NCBI RefSeq assembly: GCF_003052605.1
Contig: NZ_QASO01000130.1
Span: forward strand, 62,001 to 126,000
From: Ectopseudomonas oleovorans
Lineage (GTDB): Bacteria > Pseudomonadota > Gammaproteobacteria > Pseudomonadales > Pseudomonadaceae
Length of the DNA stretch: 64,000 bases
Direction of reading: 5' to 3'
Every line of letters starts with the position of its first letter. Within the stretch, counting starts at the first letter, position 1. Under the pieces are notes generated by a model. The model ran no database searches. It worked only from the letters and a program-made list of their open reading frames with translations, and had not been told where the DNA came from. The translations under genes were made by a program, and so were the position numbers. This document shows, piece after piece, positions 35,440-44,543 of the stretch.

Positions 35440-36127
35440 TCAGTCACGGTCACGCTGATGTTTTTCGCGCTGCTCCTGACGCTCCTTGGCTTCGATGCTC
35501 AGGGTCGCGGTCGGGCGCAGCAGCAGGCGCTTGAGGCCGATGGGTTCGCCGGTTGAGGGTCTGCCCCCCGTTTCGTCGTGGCCGCGCCGGCGCCAGTTTT
35601 TGCGCGGGGCTAGGCGCGAGACGCGAAGTTTGGTGCTCCAAATGAGCCGTCGAGCAACAACGCACCGCGCAAAAACTGGCCCGGCCCTTCGGGTTGCGCG
35701 GCAAATGGCGCCATGCGGCGTTGCGGGACTTGGCAAGGGACCACCATTCCCTGCGTCCCGCGCCTTGCCTGGCGCCATTTGGCGCAGCAACGCGGCTCGC
35801 GCCGAAACGGGGGGCAGACCCTGGGCACCAGCCGTATTCGCCACGCGCCAGGCGTTCGAGCGCCTGGTCGATCTTGTCCAGCAGCTTCTTTTCCCGCTCC
35901 AGCAGGCGCAGCTGCCATTGGCGCTGCTCCTCGGCGGCACCGATGTCGGCGACGTCGCTGCTGGTATCGGGTTGGCGCAGCTCGGTGAATTCCTCATCGA
36001 TGCGCACCTGCAACTCGGCACGCTGGGTCAGCAGCAGCTCGCGGAAGAACTGCTGCTGGGCGTCGTTCATGTAGTCGTCGGCTGGCTGGGCCAGCAGTTC
36101 GGCTTCGGCGGTCAGGGTCAGGGTCAT
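35440..36127 (-). pseudogene. dksA2: dksA2, interrupted after codon 102 by a 265-bp element
   Basis: The first 102 codons (36127 down to 35822) encode the coiled-coil part of a DksA paralogue, ending LARGEYGWCP. The remaining 38 codons and stop (35556 down to 35440; STGEPIGLKRLLLRPT onward) resume in a different frame beyond the element at 35557-35821. Joining the two gives a 140-residue DksA2-like protein lacking the four-cysteine zinc finger, the form that can replace zinc-dependent DksA on RNA polymerase. As it stands, translation would continue into the element for about 120 foreign residues. It heads dksA2-zigA-DUF1826 and faces folE2 across a Zur box. Confidence 0.9.
35557..35821. mobile_element. 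265-bp palindromic MITE-like element inside dksA2
   Basis: The ends are GGGTCTGCCCCCCGTTTCG and its exact complement CGAAACGGGGGGCAGACCC. Inside are further inverted repeats: CCAGTTTTTGCGCGG (35593-35607 with 35665-35679) and CAAATGGCGCCA (35702-35713 with 35770-35781). No coding potential is evident. No clear target duplication is visible; codon arithmetic is consistent with zero or three duplicated bases. The ends resemble the palindrome at 30275-30329. Confidence 0.85.
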
Positions 36128-36152
36128 GGCAAATCGGCTGGCTTGTTTTAAT

Positions 36153-36167
36153 TGTTATAACATAACA
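36153..36167. promoter_or_regulatory. Zur box between dksA2 and folE2
   Basis: TGTTATAACATAACA has perfect 6-bp inverted arms (TGTTAT/ATAACA) and a 3-nt spacer, matching the TGTTATANTATAACA-type Zur consensus. It sits in the 71-bp divergent gap, where zinc-loaded Zur would repress both directions. Confidence 0.8.
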
Positions 36168-36198
36168 TTCATTTCTGACCGCTACACACGGATTTGCG

Positions 36199-36819
36199 AT
36201 GAACGACCAGCCCCTGCCGGATATTGCCGCCCTAGCCACCCATCACGACCTGCCGCTGGACTGGATCGGCATGGCCGGCATCGCCCTGCCCATTCGTCTG
36301 GCGGACGCCGCCGTGAACGCCTGCGTCGATATCGGCGTGAGCATCGAGCTGCAGGTCGAGGTCGCCTACTCGTCCACCTGCCCCTGCTCGGCAGCGCTGG
36401 CACGGCAGCTGATCCAGCAACGCTTCGCCTGGGACTTTCCCGACCAGCAGGTGGATTACTCCAGCGTGCTCGACTGGCTCGGCTCGACCCAGGGCATCGT
36501 CGCCACCCCGCACAGTCAGCGCAGTACGGCGACCCTACAACTGCGCCTGGCACCGGGCTGCGTCGAACTGCCCGTACTGGCGTTGATCGACAGTGCCGAG
36601 CAGGCCCTCGGCACGCCGGTACAGACCGCGGTGAAGCGCGCCGACGAACAGGCCTTCGCCCTGGCCAACGGGCAGAACCTGATGTTCTGCGAAGATGCCG
36701 CACGCCGTCTGCACCGCACCCTGCGCCAATTGCCGCAAGCCAGCGCGTTCCGCCTCAAGGTCGTACACGCAGAAAGCCTCCACGCCCACGATGCGGTGGC
36801 TCAGAGCCGCTGGAGCTGA
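36199..36819 (+). pseudogene. folE2: GTP cyclohydrolase IB (FolE2) with an internal in-frame deletion
   Basis: FolE2 makes 7,8-dihydroneopterin triphosphate with a flexible metal requirement and substitutes for zinc-dependent FolE. This 206-residue product is far shorter than the roughly 290-300 residues usual for Pseudomonas FolE2. The N-terminus (LDWIGMAGIALPI) and everything from VEVAYSSTCPCSAALARQ onward are intact, including metal-site regions TPHSQRS, KRADEQAFA and ESLHAHDAVA. Near residue 47 (about 36340) the sequence jumps from VDIGVSI to ELQVEV, omitting the region that normally holds GIHMSRLY. Loss of that much of the T-fold should abolish activity, though the reading frame is open. 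Confidence 0.75.
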
Positions 36820-36924
36820 GGCATGGCAGACGGCTCCTGTACAGACTTGCTGGCCATCCGGTTTTGCGCTGATACCGTGGTAACCGCTATGGTGGAGAGC
36901 CATCACCATCGTCTAAAGGCCCGC

Positions 36925-38844
36925 ATGCAGATCGAACTGATCGAGATCCGCGACCACCTGAATCGCTACGCCCCCTTCGACAACCTGCCGGAACAAACTC
37001 TCGACGAGATCGCCCGCCAGGTGCAGGTGGGCTACTTCAAGGCCGGTAGCGAAATCCTCGCCGTCGGTGCGCCGATCCACGAGCTGCATTACGTGCGCAG
37101 CGGCGCGGTGGAAATCCACCGGCGTGGCGGCGAACTGCACAACCGCCTCAGCGAGGGTGACATCTTCGGTCAGGCCGGCCTGCTGCGCGGCAACAAGGTA
37201 CGCCTGGGTGCCACCGCGATCGAAGACAGCCTGATCTACTTCATCCCCGGCGCGCTGTTCCATCAGCTCTGCGAGCAGTTCGACAGCTTCGCCGACTTCG
37301 TCGAGGCTGAAGGTCAGTCGCGCCTCAAGTCCGCCCTGGAAGACAGCCACGGCAAGGCCAGCGAGCTGATGAAGATCAAGGTGCGCAAGCTGATCTCGCG
37401 CAGTGCGATCAGCGTGCCGCTGGATACGCCGATCCAGCAGGTGGCGCAGGTGATGACCGAACACAGCGTGTCCTCGGTGATCGTCGTCGATCCCGGCACG
37501 CGCTGGCCCGACCCGCACCAGGTGGACGTCGCCGAGCAGCAGAACCAGGTGATGGCAGGCATCCTCACCGACCGAGACCTGCGCACCCGCGTGGTCGCCG
37601 CCGGCCTGCCCAGCGATACGCCGGTCAGCCAGATCATGACGCCCAACCCGATCACCCTGCAGGCCGACGACTCGGTGTTCGAGGCCATGCTGTGCATGCT
37701 GCGCAACAACATCCACCACCTGCCGGTGCTGCATCGCCGCCGCCCGGTGGGCGTGGTGGCGTTGGCCGACATCATCCGCTACGAGTCGCGCAGCAGCCTG
37801 TATCTGGTCAACGGCATCTTCAACAAGACCTCGGTGGAGGGGCTCAAGAGCCTGCTGCCGGATCTGCGCGCCACCTTCGTACGGATGGTCGCCGACGATG
37901 CCAGCGCACACATGGTCGGCAGCGCCATGAGCGGTATCGGCCGCGCCTTCAGCCAGCGCCTGCTGGAGCTGGCCGAACAGAAGCTCGGCCCGCCGCCAGT
38001 GCCCTACTGCTTCATGGTCGCCGGCTCCATGGCCCGCGACGAGCAACTGCTGCTCACCGACCAGGACAACGCCCTGGTGCTCGACGACCGCTTCGATGCG
38101 GACGAACACGACGCCTACTTCGCCGAACTGGCGCAGTTCGTCAGCGACGGCCTGGCCGCCTGCGGCTACAGCTACTGCAAGGGCGGCATTATGGCCACCA
38201 ACCCCAAATGGCGGCAGCCGCTGAAGGTGTGGCGGCAATACTTCAGCGACTGGATCGAGCGGCCCAACCCGGAAACCCTGCTCAACGCCAGCATCTTCTT
38301 CGACCTCGACGGCCTCTTCGGCGAAACCGAGCTGGTGGAAAGCCTCAAGGACCTGCTGGCACAGAAGGCCAGCGCCAGCCCCGCCTTCCTCGCCGCGCTG
38401 GCACGTAACGCGCTCAACCGCACGCCGCCACTGGGCTTCTTCCGCACCTTCGTGATGGAAACCGACGGCCGCCACCGCAACATTATCAACCTCAAGGGCC
38501 GCGGCACCGCGCCACTCACCGACCTGATCCGCGTGCACGCCCTGGCCTGTGGCTCCAAGGCGCAGAACTCGCTGGATCGGCTCGACGCCATCGCCGCCAC
38601 CAAGCTGCTGCCCAAGGAAGCGCTGGAGCACCTGCGCTACGCCTTCGAGTTCCTCAGCCTGGTGCGTGTACGCCACCAGGCCCGTGAAGTCGAGGCCGGC
38701 AACGCGCCGAGCAACTACATCGAGCCGGAACAGTTCAGCGCCAGCGAACGCCAGCACCTCAAGGAAGCCTTCCAGGTGATCAGCAACGCGCAGAAATTCC
38801 TGCGCTTTCGCTACCCCGCACAGCCAGCGAGCCGCCCGCGATGA
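36925..38844 (+). CDS. cNMP-binding/CBS/DUF294 nucleotidyltransferase-like protein
   Basis: The 639-residue protein has a cyclic-nucleotide-binding-like domain (about 10-125, with GDIFGQAGLLRG), two CBS domains (about 155-285, with MTPNPITLQADDSVFEAM), a DUF294 nucleotidyltransferase-like domain with GSMARDEQLLLTDQDNALV (about 370-388), and a DUF294_C helical domain. GSMAR...TDQDNA matches GlnD-type nucleotidyltransferase metal motifs, so it could modify a nucleotide or protein. It overlaps the exonuclease gene by 4 nt (ATGA). ATG 36925 starts MQIELIEIRDHLNRY, a usual family start; earlier in-frame ATGs exist. Confidence 0.88.
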   Translation: MQIELIEIRDHLNRYAPFDNLPEQTLDEIARQVQVGYFKAGSEILAVGAPIHELHYVRSGAVEIHRRGGELHNRLSEGDIFGQAGLLRGNKVRLGATAIEDSLIYFIPGALFHQLCEQFDSFADFVEAEGQSRLKSALEDSHGKASELMKIKVRKLISRSAISVPLDTPIQQVAQVMTEHSVSSVIVVDPGTRWPDPHQVDVAEQQNQVMAGILTDRDLRTRVVAAGLPSDTPVSQIMTPNPITLQADDSVFEAMLCMLRNNIHHLPVLHRRRPVGVVALADIIRYESRSSLYLVNGIFNKTSVEGLKSLLPDLRATFVRMVADDASAHMVGSAMSGIGRAFSQRLLELAEQKLGPPPVPYCFMVAGSMARDEQLLLTDQDNALVLDDRFDADEHDAYFAELAQFVSDGLAACGYSYCKGGIMATNPKWRQPLKVWRQYFSDWIERPNPETLLNASIFFDLDGLFGETELVESLKDLLAQKASASPAFLAALARNALNRTPPLGFFRTFVMETDGRHRNIINLKGRGTAPLTDLIRVHALACGSKAQNSLDRLDAIAATKLLPKEALEHLRYAFEFLSLVRVRHQAREVEAGNAPSNYIEPEQFSASERQHLKEAFQVISNAQKFLRFRYPAQPASRPR

Positions 38845-39548
38845 GCGAGCGCGCAGCCCAGGACTGGCCGCAACTGTTCGCCAGCCTCGCCGAAAGCAGC
38901 CGCGACCCGCGCCTGCGCGCCTTCTACGGCGCCGGCTGCGTCGCCGCTGATACGCCATTGGCGGAAGTGCCGCTGGTGGCGCTGGACGTGGAAACCACCG
39001 GCCTCGACCCGCGTAAGCACGCCATCGTCAGCCTTGGCCTGGTGCCACTGAGCCTGCAACGCATCCGCTGCGCAGAAGCCCGTTATTGGGTGGTCAAACC
39101 CACCAGCGAGTTGAGTGCCGAATCAGTCACCTTCCACCACATCACCCACAGCGACATCCGCCACGCCCCACGCCTGGCCAGCGTGCTCGACGAACTGCTC
39201 GAAGCCCTGGCCGGCAAGGTGGTGGTGGCGCACTACCGCAATATCGAGCGCAGCTTCCTCGACCAGGCCGTGCGCCAGCACCTGGGCGAAGGGCTGATCT
39301 TCCCCATCATCGACACCATGGAACTGGAAGCGCGCCTGCACCCCAAGCGCACCGTGAGCTGGTGGGACCGGCTGCGCGGCCGCGAACCCGTTTCCATCCG
39401 CCTGGCCGACAGCCGCCTGCGCTACGGCCTGCCGCTGTACTCCGCGCACCATGCACTGACCGATGCACTGGCCTGTGGAGAACTGCTGCAGGCACAAGTG
39501 GCGACGCACTATCCGGGGCGTACACCGATCAGCGCTCTCTGGAGCTGA
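38841..39548 (+). CDS. DEDDh 3'-5' exonuclease (DnaQ-like)
   Basis: The 235-residue protein has Exo I VALDVETTGLDP (about 46-57, with catalytic D and E), Exo II within VVVAHYRNIERSFLD and Exo III HHALTDALACGELL (H and final D). These are the four acidic residues and histidine of DEDDh exonucleases such as DNA polymerase III epsilon-like proofreaders. It is translationally coupled to the cNMP/CBS/DUF294 protein, an association that suggests joint control of nucleotide or nucleic-acid turnover. The exact substrate is unknown. Confidence 0.88.
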   Translation: MSERAAQDWPQLFASLAESSRDPRLRAFYGAGCVAADTPLAEVPLVALDVETTGLDPRKHAIVSLGLVPLSLQRIRCAEARYWVVKPTSELSAESVTFHHITHSDIRHAPRLASVLDELLEALAGKVVVAHYRNIERSFLDQAVRQHLGEGLIFPIIDTMELEARLHPKRTVSWWDRLRGREPVSIRLADSRLRYGLPLYSAHHALTDALACGELLQAQVATHYPGRTPISALWS

Positions 39549-39609
39549 ACCCCAGCCACCCGCGCGACGCGCGGGTACTCTCGAATCAGGACAACACAAG
39601 CACAGGCCC

Positions 39610-39771
39610 ATGAATCGCCGCAAAAAGATCAAAAAACTGCTCGAAGCTCACGCCAAGAAGGCCAATGCCAAGCTCGCGCCTAAAAGCAATAAACCCAAGT
39701 ACATCAGCAAAGCTGACAGGGCGAAGTTGGAAGCTGAAGCGGCTCAAGAGCTCGTCACGCCCGCTGAGTAA
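39610..39771 (+). CDS. Small basic protein, DUF2986 family
   Basis: The 53-residue very basic protein (MNRRKKIKKLLEAHAKKAN, then KPKYISKADRAKLEAEAAQE) matches the short DUF2986 family. It has no membrane segment. The composition suggests nucleic-acid or ribosome binding, but nothing is proven. Confidence 0.75.
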   Translation: MNRRKKIKKLLEAHAKKANAKLAPKSNKPKYISKADRAKLEAEAAQELVTPAE

Positions 39772-39830
39772 AAGTCGGATAAACGGATGATGCCCACGAT
39801 GTGCGTCGGCCCCATCGAAAAGCCAAGAGC

Positions 39831-39854
39831 ATCGCGGCTAAAGCCCCTCCCACA
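39831..39854. repeat. Single REP-like unit
   Basis: ATCGCGGCTAAAGCCCCTCC with CACA is one REP palindrome just before the 3' end of the LysR gene. Confidence 0.55.
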
Positions 39855-39862
39855 CGAACGGG

Positions 39863-40765
39863 CTAACCCAGCACCTTGTCCGCCGTATAAACCGCCTCAT
39901 CAAGAAACACGTTAACCGCCGGGTGATCACGCTCGCCCTTGCGGTAGGCGAGGAACACACCGCGTTGGATCGCCGGCAGCAGCGGCACGGCGGTGACGCC
40001 GGGTAGCGTTCGTACCAGGCGCAGGCCGGAGACGATGGAGATGGAGTTGCCCGAGGCGACCATGGCCGCGACCATTTCGAAGCCGGCGCAGTGGGCATTG
40101 ATGCGCGGCGCATAACCCGAAAGGCGGCACAGGTTGGTGATGAATTCGCCGAACGAGCTGCCGGTGGAGTCCAGCGCCCAGGCTTCGTCGCGCAGCTCGG
40201 CGATGGTCAGGCTGTCGCGCCGGGCCAGAGCATGGTCGATGGGCAGCAAGACGTGCAGCAGGTCCTGGGTCAAGGGAATCAGCGCGTAGTTCTCGCGGTT
40301 TTCGTCGGGCTGCACGGCCAGGTCGTCGATCACTGCCACGTCGATCTGCCAGGCGCCGAGGGCGCTGAGGCTTTCCTGCGGTTCCAGTTCCAATACCACC
40401 ACGTTCAGCCGCGGGTAGGCGCTGCGCAACGCGCGCACGGTTTCCGCGATTACCGCCACGGCAATCGAGGGGAAAGCCGCCACACGCAATTCACCGGCGA
40501 TTTCGCCGCGCAGCAGCGCCAGCTCCGAGCGCGCTTCGTCGAGCACCATCAGAATGCGTTCGGCATGCGCCACCAGGCGCTCGCCGGCCGGGGTCAGCAC
40601 CACGCCGCGCCCGCGTCGTTCGATTAGCGCCATGTCCACCTCGCGTTCGAGCTGGGACACCTGCTGCGAAACCGCCGAAGGCGTCAGGTGCAGCGACTCG
40701 GCGGCGGCCGCCATGGTGCGGCAGCGGGCCAGTTCACGCAGGGTGCGCAGGCGGGTGATGTCCAT
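39863..40765 (-). CDS. LysR-family transcriptional regulator
   Basis: The 300-residue protein has an N-terminal winged helix (MDITRLRTLRELARCRTMAAAAESLHLTPSAVSQQVSQLE) and a substrate-binding-like effector domain (about 90-300). It is divergent from sdaA with 183 bp between starts. It may control serine degradation, but many Pseudomonas LysR regulators of this type are unstudied. Confidence 0.88.
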   Translation of the reverse strand: MDITRLRTLRELARCRTMAAAAESLHLTPSAVSQQVSQLEREVDMALIERRGRGVVLTPAGERLVAHAERILMVLDEARSELALLRGEIAGELRVAAFPSIAVAVIAETVRALRSAYPRLNVVVLELEPQESLSALGAWQIDVAVIDDLAVQPDENRENYALIPLTQDLLHVLLPIDHALARRDSLTIAELRDEAWALDSTGSSFGEFITNLCRLSGYAPRINAHCAGFEMVAAMVASGNSISIVSGLRLVRTLPGVTAVPLLPAIQRGVFLAYRKGERDHPAVNVFLDEAVYTADKVLG

Positions 40766-40895
40766 GGCGCGATCTCAATAGTTAAGGGTCGCTAACGAAT
40801 AGGTTAAAAATAAATCAGTATACATAATGATATGGCCGGCCTTAGATAGAGATATCCACACGCGCTGAACCGGGCGCGTGGTTCACCCACATACA

Positions 40896-40928
40896 GGCAC
40901 GGCTGAAAACCCGGTTTTCAGCCGTGCC
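40896..40928. promoter_or_regulatory. Perfect 15-bp hairpin in the sdaA leader
   Basis: GGCACGGCTGAAAAC (40896-40910), a 3-nt loop and its exact complement (40914-40928) end 20 nt before the sdaA ATG. In RNA this would be a very stable hairpin just upstream of the ribosome-binding region (AGAAGAAG). It could regulate translation or mRNA stability, or be a degenerate repeat. Confidence 0.6.
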
Positions 40929-40948
40929 CACAGAAGAAGAATCTCGCC

Positions 40949-42337
<1,389 letters not shown>

Positions 42338-42355
42338 TGCACGACCGCCAGATAC

Positions 42356-42393
42356 AAAAACGCCGCGGACCCTGACAGATCCGCGGCGTTTTT
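42356..42393 (+). terminator. Rho-independent terminator of sdaA
   Basis: AAAAACGCCGCGGA and TCCGCGGCGTTTTT are perfectly complementary 14-nt arms around a 10-nt loop, 18 nt after the sdaA stop. The A/T-flanked symmetry lets it act in both directions. Confidence 0.9.
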
Positions 42394-42439
42394 GTTTGTG
42401 GCCGTTGGCGATGATGCGGCATTGAAAGCGCCCTCTCGC

Positions 42440-42475
42440 CCAGCCCCTCTCCCATCAATCAATAGGAGAGGGGAA
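42440..42475. repeat. CCCCTCTCCC-type repeat
   Basis: CAGCCCCTCTCCCATCAATC followed by GGAGAGGGGAAC is a hairpin of the same family as at 25599-25685 and inside the MITE at 21923-22100. Confidence 0.6.
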
Positions 42476-42490
42476 CGAGCTGCGTAAACA

Positions 42491-42587
42491 CTGAAAAAGC
42501 CGTCATGCCCGCGCAGGCGGGCATCCAGAACCTACGAATCATCTGGGCTCCCGCCTGCGCGGGAGTGACGATAAATAGCTTTTTCAG
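42491..42587. repeat. 97-bp palindromic repeat, GTCATGCCCGCGCAGGCGGGC family, copy 1
   Basis: The ends CTGAAAAAGC and GCTTTTTCAG are inverted repeats. Inside are the facing hairpins GCCCGCGCAGGCGGGC and CTCCCGCCTGCGCGGGAG. A second copy of the same sequence lies at 55070-55161. It is non-coding and MITE-like. Confidence 0.75.
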
Positions 42588-42594
42588 AACATCC

Positions 42595-44262
42595 CTAACG
42601 CGGCTCGCTCATCAGGCCTTTGACGATGGAAATACAGCCCACCAGCAGCACGATGGTGAACGGCAGGCCCGTCGACACAGCCATGGCCTGCAGCGCCACC
42701 AGACCGCCGCCGAGCAGCAGGGCGATGGCGATCACGCCTTCGATGCTGGCCCAGAACACGCGCTGCGGTACCGGCGCGTTGACCTTGCCGCCAGCGGTGA
42801 TGGTGTCGATCACCAGGGAGCCCGAGTCCGACGAGGTGATGAAGAACACCACCACCAGCACGATGCCGATGAACGAGGTGATACCGGTCAGCGGCATTTC
42901 ACCGAGCATGCTGAACAGCTTCAGCTCCAGGCCGGCTTCCTGCGCACCGGTGAAACCATCGACCAGCAGCTGGTTGATAGCGGTGCCACCGAAGGCAGTC
43001 ATCCACAGCACCGACACCAGCGACGGCACCAGCAGCACGGCGACGAGGAACTCACGCACACTGCGACCACGGCTGACCCGTGCGATGAACATGCCGACGA
43101 ACGGCGACCAGCTGATCCACCAGGCCCAGTAGAAGGCGGTCCAGCCCTGGCTGAAGTTGACGTCCTCACGGCCGATCGGGTTGGCCAGCGCCGGCAGGTA
43201 CTGCAGGTAGGCGCCGAGGTTCTTGAAGAAGTCGGTGAAGATCACCAGGGTCGGCCCGGCGATGATGATGAACAACAACAGGGCCATGGCCAGGCCCATA
43301 TTGATCTCCGACAGACGCTTGACCCCCTTGTCGAGGCCGGCGACCACCGAAGCCAGCGCGATCAGGGTGATGGCGACGATCAGCAGCACCTTGGTGGTGT
43401 CCGTCGCCGGGATACCGAACAGGTACTCCACACCCGCAGCCGCCTGCTCCGCGCCCAGGCCCAGCGAGGTGACCAGGCCGAACAGGGTGGCGAACACCGC
43501 GAGAATGTCGACCACATGGCCCGGCCAGCCCCACACGCGCTCACCGAGAATCGGGTAGAAGATCGAGCGGATCGACAGCGGCAGGCCCTTGTTGAACGAG
43601 AACAGCGCCAGCGCCAGGGCGACGATGGCGTAGATCGCCCAGGGGTGCAGACCCCAGTGGAAGATGGTCGCAGCCATGCCCAGACGCACGGCTTCTTCTG
43701 CGTTGCCGGCAGCGCCGCCAAGCGGCGCCCAGTCGGTACGCACGCCATCCTCACCGACAGTGATACCACCCATCGCCGCGCTGTAGTGCGACATGGGCTC
43801 GGACACGCCGTAGAACATCAGGCCGATGCCCATACCGGCGGCGAACAGCATGGAGAACCAGCCCATGTAGGTGTAGTCGGGCGTCGCGTCCTTGCCTCCG
43901 ATGCGCACCTTGCCCAGCGGCGAGAGGATCAGGCCGAGACAGAGCAGGACGAAGACATTCGCGGCACCGATGAAGAACCAGGCCATGTGATGGGTGAGCC
44001 AGTCGCGCAGGCCGCTGAACAGCGGCTCGATCTGGTTCTGCAGCGCCAGGGCGAGTACTACGAAGATCACCGCGACCAGCGCGGAAATGGTGAAGACCTT
44101 GCCGTGAATGTCGAGGGCGAAGATGAACTTGCCCTGAATGTTGTCCTGGCCGATGACGTAATCGGTATCGATCAGGTTGGCCTCGCCGGTCGGTGCCGGG
44201 ATGCCTTCGTTGGTTTCCGCTGCGGATGGCGGTGTCGTGTCATGCGAAGGGACGTTTCCCAT
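42595..44262 (-). CDS. BCCT-family betaine/choline/carnitine transporter
   Basis: The 555-residue protein has about 12 membrane segments. Family signatures are GMGIGLMFYGVSEPMSHY (about residues 140-157) and YWAWWISWSPFVGMFIARVSRGRS (the conserved Trp-rich TM8 region that forms the aromatic substrate box). It imports a quaternary ammonium compound with Na+ or H+, for osmoprotection or catabolism. ATG 44262 follows AAGGAG. The short C-terminal tail suggests no long osmosensory extension. Confidence 0.92.
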   Translation of the reverse strand: MGNVPSHDTTPPSAAETNEGIPAPTGEANLIDTDYVIGQDNIQGKFIFALDIHGKVFTISALVAVIFVVLALALQNQIEPLFSGLRDWLTHHMAWFFIGAANVFVLLCLGLILSPLGKVRIGGKDATPDYTYMGWFSMLFAAGMGIGLMFYGVSEPMSHYSAAMGGITVGEDGVRTDWAPLGGAAGNAEEAVRLGMAATIFHWGLHPWAIYAIVALALALFSFNKGLPLSIRSIFYPILGERVWGWPGHVVDILAVFATLFGLVTSLGLGAEQAAAGVEYLFGIPATDTTKVLLIVAITLIALASVVAGLDKGVKRLSEINMGLAMALLLFIIIAGPTLVIFTDFFKNLGAYLQYLPALANPIGREDVNFSQGWTAFYWAWWISWSPFVGMFIARVSRGRSVREFLVAVLLVPSLVSVLWMTAFGGTAINQLLVDGFTGAQEAGLELKLFSMLGEMPLTGITSFIGIVLVVVFFITSSDSGSLVIDTITAGGKVNAPVPQRVFWASIEGVIAIALLLGGGLVALQAMAVSTGLPFTIVLLVGCISIVKGLMSEPR

Positions 44263-44543
44263 GGTTGGCGTTCTCCTTGATGCGTTTGACTCGCTGAACG
44301 AGCGTGAACAGGACGGTTGCCCTCCTCCAATTGAGATCGACCGGAAAGGGGTCGAACCGGAAAGGCTAACACATGAATTCCGTTCATTCGGAAACCAAGA
44401 CACGTGAAAGCCTCGAATAATTCCCTGACAGCTGGCAATTTGCCCGGCACTGCCATTCGCGGCATGGCCGTGGCAGGATGGCGGCGAACGCTGCGCAACA
44501 CCCACGGTCAGCTGCACACAGCCAGTGCAAAGGAAGACCCTGC

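Noticed and set aside
35450..35821. The ~120-residue extension of the dksA2 reading frame into the inserted element
   Set aside because: It has no similarity in style to DksA, is Arg/Ala/Pro-rich and arises from reading palindromic non-coding DNA. I treat it as a consequence of the insertion, not as a new domain.
35545..35830. A target-site duplication around the dksA2 element
   Set aside because: The bases next to the two ends (CCA and TCA on the coding strand) are not identical. Frame arithmetic permits zero or three duplicated bases, so no duplication is claimed.
36913..38958. A 681-codon open frame opposite the DUF294 protein
   Set aside because: No recognisable domains; low-complexity composition; the top strand encodes clear cNMP, CBS and DUF294 domains.
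42487..42591. AACA on both sides of the palindromic repeat, as a 4-bp duplication
   Set aside because: The second copy at 55066-55161 also has AACATC on the right but not AACA on the left, so the right AACA is probably part of the repeat.
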